Below are positions 16,671 through 24,869 of a stretch of 64,000 nucleotides of DNA, piece by piece. The stretch comes from Streptomyces sp. NBC_00259 (lineage in GTDB: Bacteria; Actinomycetota; Actinomycetes; Streptomycetales; Streptomycetaceae), in assembly GCF_036181745.1 (NCBI RefSeq), contig NZ_CP108080.1:6947501-7011500 (forward strand). The letters are read 5' to 3'. The position numbers and the translations under genes were made by a program. Under the pieces are notes generated by a model that was not told the DNA's origin, searched no databases, and saw only the letters and a list, made by a program, of their open reading frames with translations. How positions within the stretch are numbered: position 1 is the stretch's first letter; each line of letters begins with the position of its first letter.

Positions 16671-17486
16671 ATGACGAGCCTCCACGACCGCGCCCGCCAC
16701 TTCCACTCCCTGCACGTTCCCGGCCACCCGCTGGTCCTGCCCAACGCCTGGGACGTCGCCAGCGCCCGGATCATCGCCGCCGCCGGGGCGTCGGCCATGG
16801 CCACCACCAGCGCCGGGGTCGCCTGGGCCCTCGGCGCCGCGGACGGCGACCGGCTCGACCGCGCCTCCGCCGTCGGCCAGGTCGCCGCCATCGCCGCCGC
16901 CGTGGACCTGCCCGTCACCGCCGATGTCGAAGGCGGATTCGAGAGCGACGAGGACGGTGTCGCCGGCACGGTTCGCGCGGTACTCGCCGCCGGTGCCGTC
17001 GGCATCAACATCGAGGACGGGACGCGCTCGCCCGCCGAGCACGTCCGGCGTATCGGCGCCGCCCGCGCCGCCGCCGACGCCGAAGGGGTGCCGCTCTTCA
17101 TCAACGCCCGGATCGACACCTATCTCGCCGGTCTGGGCGACCGGGCGGGCCGCCTTGAGGAGACGCTGAAGCGCGCGGCCGACTGCCTGGCGGCGGGCGC
17201 GGACGGCGTGTTCGTCCCCGGCGTCGTGGCCCCGGAGATCGTGAGCGCCCTGGTCAAGGGCGTGGACGCACCACTGAACGTGCTGGTGGGCCATGGCGCG
17301 CCGGCCGTGGCGGAACTGGCGGGGCTCGGGGTCGCGCGGATCAGCGCGGGGTCCTCGATCGCGCAGGCCGCCCACGGCCTGGTGCGCGACGCGGCCCGGG
17401 AACTGCTCACCGAGGGGACCTGCGAAAGGCTCGCGGACGGCTCCACGTACGGGGAGATGAACGCGCTGATGAGCGTGCCTCGGTAG
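16671..17486 (+). CDS. Isocitrate lyase / PEP mutase superfamily protein
   Basis: 271 residues, ATG at 16671 (a GTG three codons earlier is possible). TIM-barrel features: PNAWDVASARIIAAAGASAM, substrate-loop Asp/Glu clusters VTADVEGGFESD and INIEDGTR, and FINARIDTYL. The family makes or breaks C-C or C-P bonds next to carboxylates (2-methylisocitrate lyase, oxaloacetate decarboxylase, PEP mutase). The short length and lack of a KKCGH-type lyase motif point to the uncharacterised ICL/PEPM branch. It is convergent with the SsgD-like gene; the stops are only 10 bp apart and lie within a 17-bp duplication. Confidence 0.85.
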   Translation: MTSLHDRARHFHSLHVPGHPLVLPNAWDVASARIIAAAGASAMATTSAGVAWALGAADGDRLDRASAVGQVAAIAAAVDLPVTADVEGGFESDEDGVAGTVRAVLAAGAVGINIEDGTRSPAEHVRRIGAARAAADAEGVPLFINARIDTYLAGLGDRAGRLEETLKRAADCLAAGADGVFVPGVVAPEIVSALVKGVDAPLNVLVGHGAPAVAELAGLGVARISAGSSIAQAAHGLVRDAARELLTEGTCERLADGSTYGEMNALMSVPR

Positions 17487-17517
17487 GCGTCGCGGATCAG
17501 TAGGCGTCGCGGATCAG
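17484..17517. repeat. Perfect 17-bp tandem duplication spanning two convergent stop codons
   Basis: TAGGCGTCGCGGATCAG is present at 17484-17500 and again at 17501-17517. The first copy starts with the TAG of the PEP-mutase-family gene and ends with the bases that form the SsgD-like gene's TGA. With a single copy the SsgD-like frame would read on. Confidence 0.95.
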
Positions 17518-17913
17518 CTCGGCCAGATCCGCGTCCAGATCGAGAAAGAGGTGCTCGCGGCCGGCCGGGACGAGCCCCTGCACCCGCTTGAGGAAGCGGC
17601 GCAGCTCGGAGGTGCGGATGTGCACCATCGCGATGCCCTCGGGCGCGTGGAACTCCAGGACGGTGCGGTCGTACCCGTACGGCCGCACCCGTACGTCACC
17701 CACTCCGGCCGGCTCCTCCATGCCCTGCGCGAGCAGCTCCCGCGAGAATGCCCAGGACACCTCGGTGCCCTCCAGCGTCGCCGGCGGCGGGAACGCCATG
17801 CTGACCGCGAACGGATCATGGCGGTCGTAGCGCAGGGTCGCCGGCACGGATTCCATCTGTGGCGCCGAGGCGACCAGACGGGCCTGCACGGCCTGCTCGA
17901 TAACGCTGGACAA
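17497..17913 (-). CDS. ssgD: SsgA-like sporulation protein (SALP), probably SsgD
   Basis: 138 residues from a TTG at 17913 (SSVIEQAVQARLV) with GGGAG 6 nt upstream; this length is typical of SALPs. Family features: ATLRYDRHDPFAVSM, VSWAFSRELLAQG, GDVRVRPYGYDRTVLEFHAP and SELRRFLKRVQGLVPAG. SALPs control septum placement and cell-wall events in sporulating actinomycetes. The sequence is close to my memory of the SsgD/SsgE group. The SsgD choice rests on location near a small laccase, ABC-F, fadAB and idi, as in S. coelicolor. A long upstream extension to 18201 is not credible. Confidence 0.88.
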   Translation of the reverse strand: MSSVIEQAVQARLVASAPQMESVPATLRYDRHDPFAVSMAFPPPATLEGTEVSWAFSRELLAQGMEEPAGVGDVRVRPYGYDRTVLEFHAPEGIAMVHIRTSELRRFLKRVQGLVPAGREHLFLDLDADLAELIRDAY

Positions 17914-18071
17914 GGCCCGCTCCCTCACTTCGCTGCGGCTCGGCCGACATGTTTCTGGCACAGAAGTAGACGGGGGAACGACGGAATCCGTGCATCGGTG
18001 GGGAGCGTGACATGCGTCACCGCGGGAGGCGCTCTGGACCGCGTGCCGGGGGTCGGCTACGTTCGCGCGCC

Positions 18072-19169
18072 ATGAGACCCAAGGGGAAGTCGAGACGGAC
18101 GGTGTCGGCGGGGCTGTGCGGGGTGGCGCTGGCCGCGGTGCTGGGAGCGACCCTGGCGGTGCCCGCGCAGGCGGACACACGGAACGCGGCGGGTGGGACA
18201 CCGCACTGGGAGCTCAAGCAGACCGGTACGGACGTACGGTTCCGCGGCCTCGCCGCCGTCAGCCGTAAGACCGCGTGGGTCGCGGGCTCCAAGGGCACGG
18301 TGCTCCGCACCACGGACGGCGGCCGCGGCTGGCGGAACGTCTCGCCGCCCGGAGCGGGCGAGCTGGAGTTCCGCGACGTCGAGGCCTTCGACGCCCGCAC
18401 AGCGGTCGTGCTGGCCATCGGTGAGGGCGAGGCGTCGCGCGTGCTGCGCACCGAGGACGGGGGAGCGACCTGGACCGAGGCGTTCCGCAACACCGATCCC
18501 CGGGCCTTCTACGACTGCATCACCTTCTTCGACCCGCGTCACGGCCTCGCCATGAGCGACCCGGTCGACGGCAAGTACCGCATCCTGTCGACGGGAGACG
18601 GCGGGAGGTCGTGGAAGGTGCTGCCGGACGCCGGAATGCCGGACGCCCAGCCGGGCGAGGCGGGTTTCGCGGCGAGCGGCCAGTGCCTGGTGAGTTCCGG
18701 CCCGAAGGACGTCTGGCTGGCCACCGGGGGTGGCGCCACCGCGCGTGTCCTGCACTCCGCCGACCGCGGGCTGCACTGGACCGCCGCCGAGTCGACGATC
18801 CCGGCGGGAGATCCGGCCCGGGGCGTCTTCGCGCTCGCCTTCCGGGACCGCGCGCACGGTCTCGCGGTCGGCGGCGACTACCGGACCGGGGAGGCCTCCC
18901 CGCAGGCGGGCGCGGTCACCCGGGACGGCGGCCGCGGCTGGCGGCAGTCGGCGACCCCGCCGCCCGCCTACCGCTCGGGCGTCGCCTGGCTGCCCCACAG
19001 CCGGTCGGCCGCGCTCGCCGTCGGACCCACCGGCACGGACCTGACGACCGACGCCGGCCGCACCTGGCGCACCGTGGACACCGGCTCGTACGACACCGTC
19101 GATTGCACACCGGACTTCGGCTGCTGGGCGGCGGGCGAGAAGGGGCGCGTGGCACGACTGGAGCGGTGA
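18072..19169 (+). CDS. Secreted Ycf48-like/BNR beta-propeller protein
   Basis: 365 residues from ATG 18072. A basic N-terminus plus hydrophobic stretch ending at VPAQA-D is a signal peptide. The rest is repeated propeller blades with BNR/Asp-box-like motifs (TTDGGRGWRN, TEDGGATWTE, STGDGGRSWKV, TRDGGRGWRQ, TTDAGRTWRT). Such folds occur in photosystem II assembly factor Ycf48 and sialidases, but there is no evidence of sialidase catalytic residues. It is likely an extracellular binding or scaffold protein; the ligand is unknown. Its stop codon is in the first copy of a 19-bp array. Confidence 0.85.
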   Translation: MRPKGKSRRTVSAGLCGVALAAVLGATLAVPAQADTRNAAGGTPHWELKQTGTDVRFRGLAAVSRKTAWVAGSKGTVLRTTDGGRGWRNVSPPGAGELEFRDVEAFDARTAVVLAIGEGEASRVLRTEDGGATWTEAFRNTDPRAFYDCITFFDPRHGLAMSDPVDGKYRILSTGDGGRSWKVLPDAGMPDAQPGEAGFAASGQCLVSSGPKDVWLATGGGATARVLHSADRGLHWTAAESTIPAGDPARGVFALAFRDRAHGLAVGGDYRTGEASPQAGAVTRDGGRGWRQSATPPPAYRSGVAWLPHSRSAALAVGPTGTDLTTDAGRTWRTVDTGSYDTVDCTPDFGCWAAGEKGRVARLER

Positions 19170-19252
19170 CGCGCGCTCAGCACGGTGACGCGTGCTGAGC
19201 ACGGTGACGCGTGCTGAGCACGGTGGCGCGCGCTGAGCACGGTGGCGAGGGC
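19164..19252 (+). repeat. 19-bp tandem array starting at a stop codon (4 copies plus)
   Basis: Copies of CGGTGACGCG(C/T)GCT(C/G)AGCA begin at 19164, 19183, 19202 and 19221, and a truncated one at 19240. The gene's TGA (19167-19169) is in copy 1. The last, truncated copy is also the left arm of the terminator hairpin at 19240-19269. Confidence 0.93.
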
Positions 19253-19269
19253 GGGTGCCCTCGCCACCG
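19240..19269. terminator. Perfect 13-bp hairpin between convergent genes
   Basis: CGGTGGCGAGGGC (19240-19252), loop GGGT, and GCCCTCGCCACCG (19257-19269). It serves the Ycf48-like gene on the plus strand and the YciI gene on the minus strand. Confidence 0.85.
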
Positions 19270-19292
19270 GGCGCGCGCGGAGGGCGCCTGCC

Positions 19293-19592
19293 CTACGCGA
19301 GGGGCTGCTGCTTGTACCGCTCCAGCGCGGGCGCCGTCTTCGTCGCCACGAACTCCGTGATCCGGTACTCGCACACCCCGCCCACCGCGTACGGGTCGGT
19401 CGCCGCGATCGCCTCGATGCGTGCGCGGTCGTCGCCGACGGCGATCAGCACACCGCCGTCGCGCGGGTTCTTGCGGCCCGAGGCGAGGACGACGCCCTCC
19501 TCGTACAGGGCGTCCAGCCAGGCCACATGAGCTTCGGACAGTTCGTCGACACGCTCGATCGGTGCGGTGTAGGTCAATTCCATTACGAACAT
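19293..19592 (-). CDS. YciI family protein
   Basis: 99 residues from ATG 19592 (MFVMELTY; an ATG at 19583 is also possible). YciI/YCII dimeric alpha-beta barrel fold: MELTYTAPIERVDELSEAH, then LASGRKNPRDGGVLIAVGDD with the conserved Ser/Gly region and DPYAVGGVCEYRITEF near the end. The family is related to muconolactone isomerase-like and chlorophenol-dehalogenase proteins, with a His-Asp active site in some members; no function can be assigned. It lies just downstream of a TetR gene on the same strand and may share its transcript. Confidence 0.85.
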   Translation of the reverse strand: MFVMELTYTAPIERVDELSEAHVAWLDALYEEGVVLASGRKNPRDGGVLIAVGDDRARIEAIAATDPYAVGGVCEYRITEFVATKTAPALERYKQQPLA

Positions 19593-19645
19593 GATCGTCA
19601 GGTTAGGCGCTGTCCGGCGGATCATGTGGCCGTGATGGCACCAAG

Positions 19646-20293
19646 TCAGTTCTCGCGGGCCGGACTGCGCCGGGTTGCGGAGCGTTTCTGTTTCTGCCCC
19701 TCGGGCATGGGCAGGACCGCCAGTGCGGTGTCTGCAATGTTCCGCAGCGTCTCCGGGTCCAGGCCGGCCTTGCCTACCGCCTCGATACCGCGAACCACCG
19801 TCAGCAGCAGTGCCGCCAGCCGCTCCGGATCCGCAGCGCTATCGATGTCGCCGTGGCGCTGGGCGGCGCTGATCTCCGCCCGCAGCAGGGTCAGCAGTGC
19901 CGTCATGGTCTCGGCCGACCGTCCGGCGACCGTCGGATCGTGCTGGGCCAGTTCCGCCGCGCCCTTGGCCAACAGGCACCCGCGACGCTCGGTGTCTGAG
20001 GCGGTGTTCTCCGCCATCAGGTGCACGTATCCCGACAGCCGGGCCAAGGCCTCTGCGTCCGGGCCACCTGCCAGCCGCCCTTCGGCCACCTCAACGACTG
20101 CGGCGCACCAGTCGCCAAATACACGGTGGAACAGCTTGCCCTTGTCGCCGAATGCGCCGTACAGGCTGCCCTTGCCCAGGCCGGTCGCCTGGGCAATGTC
20201 GTCCATCCGGGTTCCTGCATAGCCGGTCGCCCAGAACTGTTCCCGGGCCCGCTCCAGGACTTGACGTTCGTCGAATGCGCGTGGTCTCGGCAT
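19646..20293 (-). CDS. TetR/AcrR family repressor
   Basis: 215 residues. The N-terminal helix-turn-helix is clear (ERAREQFWATGYAGTRMDDIAQATGLGKGSLYGAFGDKGKLFHRVF); the C-terminal ligand domain has a Cys in RRGCLLAKGAAELA as in the YxaF/LmrA-like subgroup. It is divergent from an SDR gene across an 84-bp gap that contains a 9-bp inverted repeat overlapping a promoter, so it probably represses the SDR gene and itself. The inducer is unknown. The C-terminal tail is basic (QKQKRSATRRSPAREN). Confidence 0.93.
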   Translation of the reverse strand: MPRPRAFDERQVLERAREQFWATGYAGTRMDDIAQATGLGKGSLYGAFGDKGKLFHRVFGDWCAAVVEVAEGRLAGGPDAEALARLSGYVHLMAENTASDTERRGCLLAKGAAELAQHDPTVAGRSAETMTALLTLLRAEISAAQRHGDIDSAADPERLAALLLTVVRGIEAVGKAGLDPETLRNIADTALAVLPMPEGQKQKRSATRRSPAREN

Positions 20294-20312
20294 GGTCGCA
20301 CTCTAGCCATTC

Positions 20313-20351
20313 TTGACTCGATCGTCCATTACTGCCTACGTTATGGACGAT
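20313..20351 (+). promoter_or_regulatory. SDR promoter with TetR operator
   Basis: -35 TTGACT (20313-20318) and -10 TACGTT (20337-20342) are 18 bp apart. The inverted repeat ATCGTCCAT (20321-20329) / ATGGACGAT (20343-20351), 13-nt spacer, covers the promoter core, so binding would block transcription. Confidence 0.7.
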
Positions 20352-20377
20352 ACGTTCCAGAACTGAAGGGGTTCGAC

Positions 20378-21115
20378 ATGCCAGGCGTACTGCAGGAGAA
20401 GGTGGCCGTGATCACCGGAGGGACCAGCGGGATCGGGCTGGCCATCGCCCACCGCTTCGTCCGGGAGGGCGCACGGGTCTTCGTGACCGGCCGGGACATC
20501 GGCCGCCTCGAGGCAGCAGTCAAGGAGATGGGCCCCGCGGCCACCGGCGTACGATCCGACGTCTCGAACCTGGCCGACCTGGACGCGCTCTACGCGCGAG
20601 TCCGCGAGGAGGCCGGACGCATCGACGTGCTGGTGGCCAACGCGGGAATCGCTGCGGACGCCGCGCTCGGAGCCCACACCGAGGCGAACGTCGACCTGAC
20701 GCTCGCCGTCAACGTCAAGGGCACACTCTTCACCGTTCAGAAGGCGCTCCCGCTGCTGGCGGAGAACGCCTCCATCGTGGTCGTCGGCTCGAGCAACAGC
20801 GTGCGGCCCAATGAGCAGCTCGAGGTCTACAGCGCCTCGAAGGCGGCAGTGAGCAACCTCGTGCACAACTGGGCCCGGCAGTCACGGGAGCGCCGATTCC
20901 GGGTCAACGTGCTCAGCCCGGGGCCCACGCGGACCCCTGGCCTGCTGGGCGCCGCAGGGCCGGCAGCCGATCAGTTCGCCGAGGCCACCGTGCCACTGGG
21001 GCGGCTGGCCGACGCCGAGGAAATCGCCGAGGCCGCCCTCTTCCTGGCTTCGGACGCCTCGTCGTTCGTCACCGGCGCCGAACTCTTCGCCGACGGCGGC
21101 TACACCCGGGCCTGA
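20378..21115 (+). CDS. Short-chain dehydrogenase/reductase
   Basis: 245 residues from ATG 20378 with GAAGGGG 7 nt upstream; the frame is open far upstream but that part overlaps the TetR gene. Classical SDR motifs: TGGTSGIG (cofactor binding), VANAG, catalytic Ser in VVGSSNSV and YSASK, and NVLSPGPTRTPG. The Arg in VTGRDIGRLE after strand 2 suggests NADP(H) preference. The substrate is unknown. It is controlled, by layout, by the divergent TetR repressor; such pairs often respond to an aldehyde, quinone or xenobiotic. Confidence 0.93.
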   Translation: MPGVLQEKVAVITGGTSGIGLAIAHRFVREGARVFVTGRDIGRLEAAVKEMGPAATGVRSDVSNLADLDALYARVREEAGRIDVLVANAGIAADAALGAHTEANVDLTLAVNVKGTLFTVQKALPLLAENASIVVVGSSNSVRPNEQLEVYSASKAAVSNLVHNWARQSRERRFRVNVLSPGPTRTPGLLGAAGPAADQFAEATVPLGRLADAEEIAEAALFLASDASSFVTGAELFADGGYTRA

Positions 21116-21376
21116 ACGACGGCCGGTGGCGCGCATCCGGTTCCCGCGAAGCGACGGGGCGCACTCCCGGCCGCACGTGTGCGTCGCACGAGGTCACAGT
21201 GCGTCCGAGGGAACGAGATCGTGGCCGCAGCCTCTTTGGACGACGTCGGCCACCACCCTGACTACCCTCCGGCACCGCCAACCTCCGCTGGATGCTCATC
21301 CATCTCTTGAGGAGACCGGACGGCACGCGGGGCACGCGGACATCACGAGAGAGCTGCTTGACGGGGCGAAGGGGTA
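21116..21376. other. Gene-free flank of the IS remnant
   Basis: 261 bp after the SDR stop with no supported gene. Composition is slightly less GC-rich than the neighbours, and short open frames here match nothing I recognise. It may be debris from the insertion that left the adjacent IS5-type fragment. Confidence 0.35.
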
Positions 21377-22072
21377 CTACCAGGTCTCTCCGGTGGGTCG
21401 CGACCGGAGCCAAAGTCGGATCGAGGCAACGGTGACGGTGCCGTAGAAGACGTAGGCGCGTTTGTCGAATCTCGTCGCCACAGCCCGGAAGCTCTTGAGG
21501 GCATTGATCGTCCGCTCCACCTCGTTCCTGCGTTTGTAGATCGTCTTGTCGAAACCGGCGGGCCGACCGCCCCCTGCTGCCTTTGTGCTGTCGGTTGGCC
21601 CGCTGGTTCTTCGGTTCGGGGATCGTGTGCTTGATCTGGCGTCGCCGCAGGTAGCGGCGGTTGCGACGGGATGAGCACGCCTAATGGGATCGGAAGGTCG
21701 GTACGCGAGCCCTGATCTTGGCTGGGTTACACCGGCTTTCCGGGCGCGGAGCGAGCCTTTGAGTATGCCCGGACCCTCGAGTCCTGTTGACAGGATGAGG
21801 TCCGCTCCGCGCCCAGCGGGGAGGACATCCGCGAAGAGCCTGTCCCATGTGCCGTCCGCTGACCAACGCCTATGCCGCTCGTACACGGTCTTCCACCGAC
21901 CGTAACGCGCAGGCAGATCCCGCCACGGTACCCCGGTGCGCTGCCGGAAAAGAATCCCGTTGATCACCTTGCGATGACTCTCCCAACGGCCCCCGCGCTG
22001 ACCGGACCTCGGTAGATGCGGCTTCAGCCGGGCCCATTCTTCATTTGTGAGATCTCCCCGCCCCATGAGCAT
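21377..22072 (-). pseudogene. IS5-family transposase remnant (deleted and frameshifted)
   Basis: The N-terminal part is intact from ATG 22072 or 22066: DLTNEEWARLKPHLPRSGQR, GILFRQRTGVPWRDLPARYG and WKTVYERHRRWSADGTWDRL. The central DDE-carrying region is missing or scrambled after LFADVLP. The C-terminal block (RRYLRRRQIKHTIPEPKNQ) is in another frame, followed after a shift by GFDKTIYKRRNEVERTINAL and RFDKRAYVFYGTVTVAS. Normal length would be about 270-290 residues including a DSTxxRAHQHAAG-type segment, which is absent. It is therefore a dead IS5/IS427-group element. I could not identify terminal inverted repeats or a target duplication. Confidence 0.85.
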
Positions 22073-22142
22073 GCCAACGAACCAAGGCTGGGCGGTCACA
22101 AGATCCGCCGGACACGGCCCAGTGTCTAGGGTGGGGCTCATC

Positions 22143-22823
22143 ATGACCATCATCAGGACACCCGCCGACGAGGCCGAGGCCCGTGCCGTACAGGACGAAC
22201 TGCGCGCCCGCGTCGTGCTGGACGAGCCCGGCCCCCCGCCCGGCACCGGCCTGGTCACCGGGGTCGACGTGGCCTACGACGACGAGCGCGACGTCGTCGT
22301 CGCGGCCGCCGTCGTCCTCGACGCCGCGACGCTCGCGGTCGTCGAGGAGACCACCGCGACCGGCCGGGTCACCTTCCCCTACATACCGGGCCTGCTCGCC
22401 TTCCGTGAGATCCCGACCGTGCTGAGCGCGCTGGAGTCGCTGGAGAACGACCCCGGGCTCGTCGTCTGCGACGGCTACGGCCGCGCCCATCCACGCCGCT
22501 TCGGACTCGCCGGCCACCTCGGGGTGCTCACGGGTCTCCCGGTGCTCGGCGTCGCGAAGAACCCGTTCACGTTCTCCTACGATCCGCCGGGCGATCGGCG
22601 CGGGGACTCCTCACCGCTCGTCGCGGACGACGGCGAGGAGGTCGGCCGGGCGCTGCGCACCCGGCACGGGGTCAAACCGGTCTTCGTCTCCGTCGGCCAC
22701 CGGATCTCCCTCGACAACGCCTGCGCCCACACGCTCGCGCTCGCCCGGGACTTCCGCCTCCCCGAGTCCACCCGCCGGGCGGACGCGCTCTGCCGCCGGG
22801 CGCTGCGCGAGGCGACCGCCTGA
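22143..22823 (+). CDS. nfi: Endonuclease V
   Basis: 226 residues from ATG 22143. Family motifs in order: VTGVDVAYDDE (catalytic Asp), FPYIPGLLAFREIP, VVCDGYGRAHPRRFGLAGHLG (second Asp and His), VLGVAKNPF and FVSVGHRISLDNAC. It cleaves DNA, or inosine-containing RNA, on the 3' side of deoxyinosine and so handles deaminated adenine. A start within the IS remnant at 22047 is in frame but would add unrelated residues. The IS fragment ends just upstream, so the native promoter may have been altered. It appears monocistronic. Confidence 0.93.
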   Translation: MTIIRTPADEAEARAVQDELRARVVLDEPGPPPGTGLVTGVDVAYDDERDVVVAAAVVLDAATLAVVEETTATGRVTFPYIPGLLAFREIPTVLSALESLENDPGLVVCDGYGRAHPRRFGLAGHLGVLTGLPVLGVAKNPFTFSYDPPGDRRGDSSPLVADDGEEVGRALRTRHGVKPVFVSVGHRISLDNACAHTLALARDFRLPESTRRADALCRRALREATA

Positions 22824-22962
22824 CCCGGCCGGGAGACGGCGGCCGGCAGGCATCCGGCAGGCGACGGCTGCGGCATCGCGCGGTGACGCCGATCGACGTG
22901 GGCGGCACGCCTCGTGGCTTCCGGCAGGGCCCGCACGCCGGCCCCCGGTGGGCGGCTGCCCA

Positions 22963-23080
22963 GGCCGTGCGCCGATCGGCGCACGCCGACCTGCGGCTGG
23001 AGGCTGACCGGGCCGTGCGTCGTTCGGCGCACGCGGCCCTGCGGCTGGAGGCTGACCGGGCCGTGCGTCGTTCAGCGCAC
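22963..23080 (-). repeat. 48-bp tandem repeat anchored on the reductase stop codon
   Basis: On the minus strand, a 48-bp unit starting GTGCGCTGAACGACGC spans 23080-23033 and includes the reductase TGA (23074-23072). A second copy spans 23032-22985 with TGA changed to CGA, and a partial third copy follows to about 22963. The two full copies differ at only a few positions. Confidence 0.92.
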
Positions 23081-24262
23081 GTCGGCGACCCTGAAGGTGA
23101 TCCCCGCGGCGCGCAGGCGCCCCAGCAGCGCGTCGCCCATCGCGACGGCCGTGGTGACCTGGCCCGCGGTGTCCGGCAGTTCGTCCAGCGCGAGACCGAG
23201 CACCGACTCGGCGAGCATCTTCGCCGTCTCGCCGTAGCCGGGGTCGCCGCCCGAGACCTCGGTGAAGACCCGCCGGCCACCGCCCTCACCAACGAAGCGG
23301 ATCCGGAACCAGCTGCGTTCGCGCTGCTCGGCGCTCGGGCCACGGCCCGGTTCGTAACGGTCCATCAGCCACTTGCGGGCGGGCGGAAGCTGCGCCAGCG
23401 CGGCCAGCGCCCCGAGCGCGGCGGGGCCGCCGAGCGCCATCGGGAGCGTCTTGACCGAGGCGTAGTGCCGGTACTGGAAGTCGGGGCCGTAGCGCTTCAG
23501 GCCCGCGGCCGAGCGCGCCACGATCCGCGGGTCCAGCGTGGGCAGCGGCAGCGCCCAGGCGCCGGTCTCGCTGCTGAAGCGGGGCGCCCCGAGCTGCGAC
23601 CTGGCGCGGCGGCCCACCAGCCGCGGCTCGTGGAGCTTGCGCTCCCGCGCCACGCGGACGGTCTGCCGCTGCCGCCCCATCGCCGTGATCGCCGAGGCGA
23701 ACGTGCCGCCGGAGAAGATCCCGCCGGCGCGCACGAAGCCGTCGACGCGCAGCGGTACGTCCTCGGGCAGCTGCTGGACCGTGAAGTACGCGCCCAGGTC
23801 GTGCGGCACCGAGTCGAAGCCGCACGCGTGGACCAGCCGGGCGCCGGTCTCACGGGCCCGCGCGTCGTGCCGCAGGAAGACCGTGTCCACGAACTCGGGC
23901 TCACCGGTGAGGTCGGCGTAGTCCGTACCGGCCTCCGCGCACGCCGCCACCAGCGGCTCGCCGTACCAGACGTACGGTCCGACCGTCGTCGCCACGACGC
24001 GCGTGGACTCGGCGAGCGCGCGCAGCGAGTCCGGGTCCGCGGCGTCGGCGACGACCAGGGGCAGCCCGGCACACGCGGGGTTGATCGCGGTGAGCCGTTC
24101 GCGCAGCCGCTCCAGCCGTGCCGCGCTGCGTCCGGCGACGGCCCACCGGCACCCCTCGGGCGCATGTGCGGCGAGATACTCGGCGGTGAGCGTGCCGACG
24201 AAGCCCGTCGCCCCGAAGAGCACGATGTCGTACGGCCGCTCCGGTCCGTGCTGCCTGTTCAC
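23072..24262 (-). CDS. Saccharopine dehydrogenase / trans-acting enoyl reductase family protein
   Basis: 396 residues from a GTG at 24262 with GGAGG 6 nt upstream. The N-terminal Rossmann fold is clear: YDIVLFGATGFVGTLTAEYL, VAGRSAARLERL and VVATTVGPYVWYG. The rest fits the actinobacterial saccharopine-dehydrogenase-like family that includes the mycobacterial trans-acting enoyl reductase used for phenolic and dimycocerosate lipids. In Streptomyces the substrate is unknown; reduction of a lipid enoyl or keto group is a family-based guess. Divergent from the YjbR gene. Its stop is embedded in a 48-bp tandem repeat. Confidence 0.88.
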   Translation of the reverse strand: MNRQHGPERPYDIVLFGATGFVGTLTAEYLAAHAPEGCRWAVAGRSAARLERLRERLTAINPACAGLPLVVADAADPDSLRALAESTRVVATTVGPYVWYGEPLVAACAEAGTDYADLTGEPEFVDTVFLRHDARARETGARLVHACGFDSVPHDLGAYFTVQQLPEDVPLRVDGFVRAGGIFSGGTFASAITAMGRQRQTVRVARERKLHEPRLVGRRARSQLGAPRFSSETGAWALPLPTLDPRIVARSAAGLKRYGPDFQYRHYASVKTLPMALGGPAALGALAALAQLPPARKWLMDRYEPGRGPSAEQRERSWFRIRFVGEGGGRRVFTEVSGGDPGYGETAKMLAESVLGLALDELPDTAGQVTTAVAMGDALLGRLRAAGITFRVADVR

Positions 24263-24357
24263 TGGCCCCTCCGCCCGCTGTGGGTCATGCTCCGTGCCGA
24301 TGCTGCCGGCCGAGGCTAGCGTGAGCCGCGACAGTACGTACGACCGGGAGGGACGGG

Positions 24358-24741
24358 ATGGCTGCTCCACCGAAAGGCGCCCTGGCGAAATGGGAGAAGG
24401 TGCGGTCCTTTGCCCTGGGTCTGCCGGGCGCGACCGAGGAGTTCCCCTGGGGGGAGACCGTCGTCAAGGTCAACAAGAAGATCTTCGTCTTCCTAGGTGT
24501 CGACGACGGCAGCCACCCTCTGGGCATCGGCGTCAAGCTCAAGGACGAGGCGATGCACGCGCACGCCCTGTCCTGCCCGGGCGCGGAGCCGTCGGGCTAC
24601 GGCCTCGGCAAGGCGGGCTGGGTGCAGATCCCGCTGGCCGTCAGGGGCGCCCCGACGGCGGACGTGCTCTGCGACTGGGTCGAGGAGAGCTACCGGACGA
24701 TCGCCACGAAGAAGCTGATCGCCGAACTCGAGGCCCGCTGA
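24358..24741 (+). CDS. MmcQ/YjbR family protein
   Basis: 127 residues from ATG 24358 with GGGAGGG upstream. CyaY-like double-wing fold: LGLPGATEEFPWGETVVKVNKKIFVFLG, HPLGIGVKLKDEA, GLGKAGWVQIPL and a terminal helix SYRTIATKKLIAELEAR. The family is widespread and often annotated DNA-binding on structural grounds, but its role is not established. Single gene, convergent with a lipoprotein gene across a hairpin. Confidence 0.88.
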   Translation: MAAPPKGALAKWEKVRSFALGLPGATEEFPWGETVVKVNKKIFVFLGVDDGSHPLGIGVKLKDEAMHAHALSCPGAEPSGYGLGKAGWVQIPLAVRGAPTADVLCDWVEESYRTIATKKLIAELEAR

Positions 24742-24765
24742 CGCCCTGCCCTCCGCCGACAGCCC

Positions 24766-24796
24766 GCAGGCCGACCCGCACCCGCGGTCGGCCTGC
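24766..24796. terminator. 10-bp perfect hairpin between convergent genes
   Basis: GCAGGCCGAC (24766-24775) pairs with GTCGGCCTGC (24787-24796) across an 11-nt loop, between the YjbR and lipoprotein stops. Further copies of parts of this arm (GCAGGTCGGCCTGC) and two copies of CCGGCGTCCGCACCCG lie between here and 24850. Confidence 0.75.
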
Positions 24797-24869
24797 GGCT
24801 GCCGGCGTCCGCACCCGCCGGCGTCCGCACCCGCAGGTCGGCCTGCACCTGCCCGCGTCCGCCCCGCCG

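Noticed and set aside
22966..23080. CRISPR-like array at the reductase 3' end
   Set aside because: Only two and a half adjacent 48-bp copies with no spacers; it is a simple tandem duplication.
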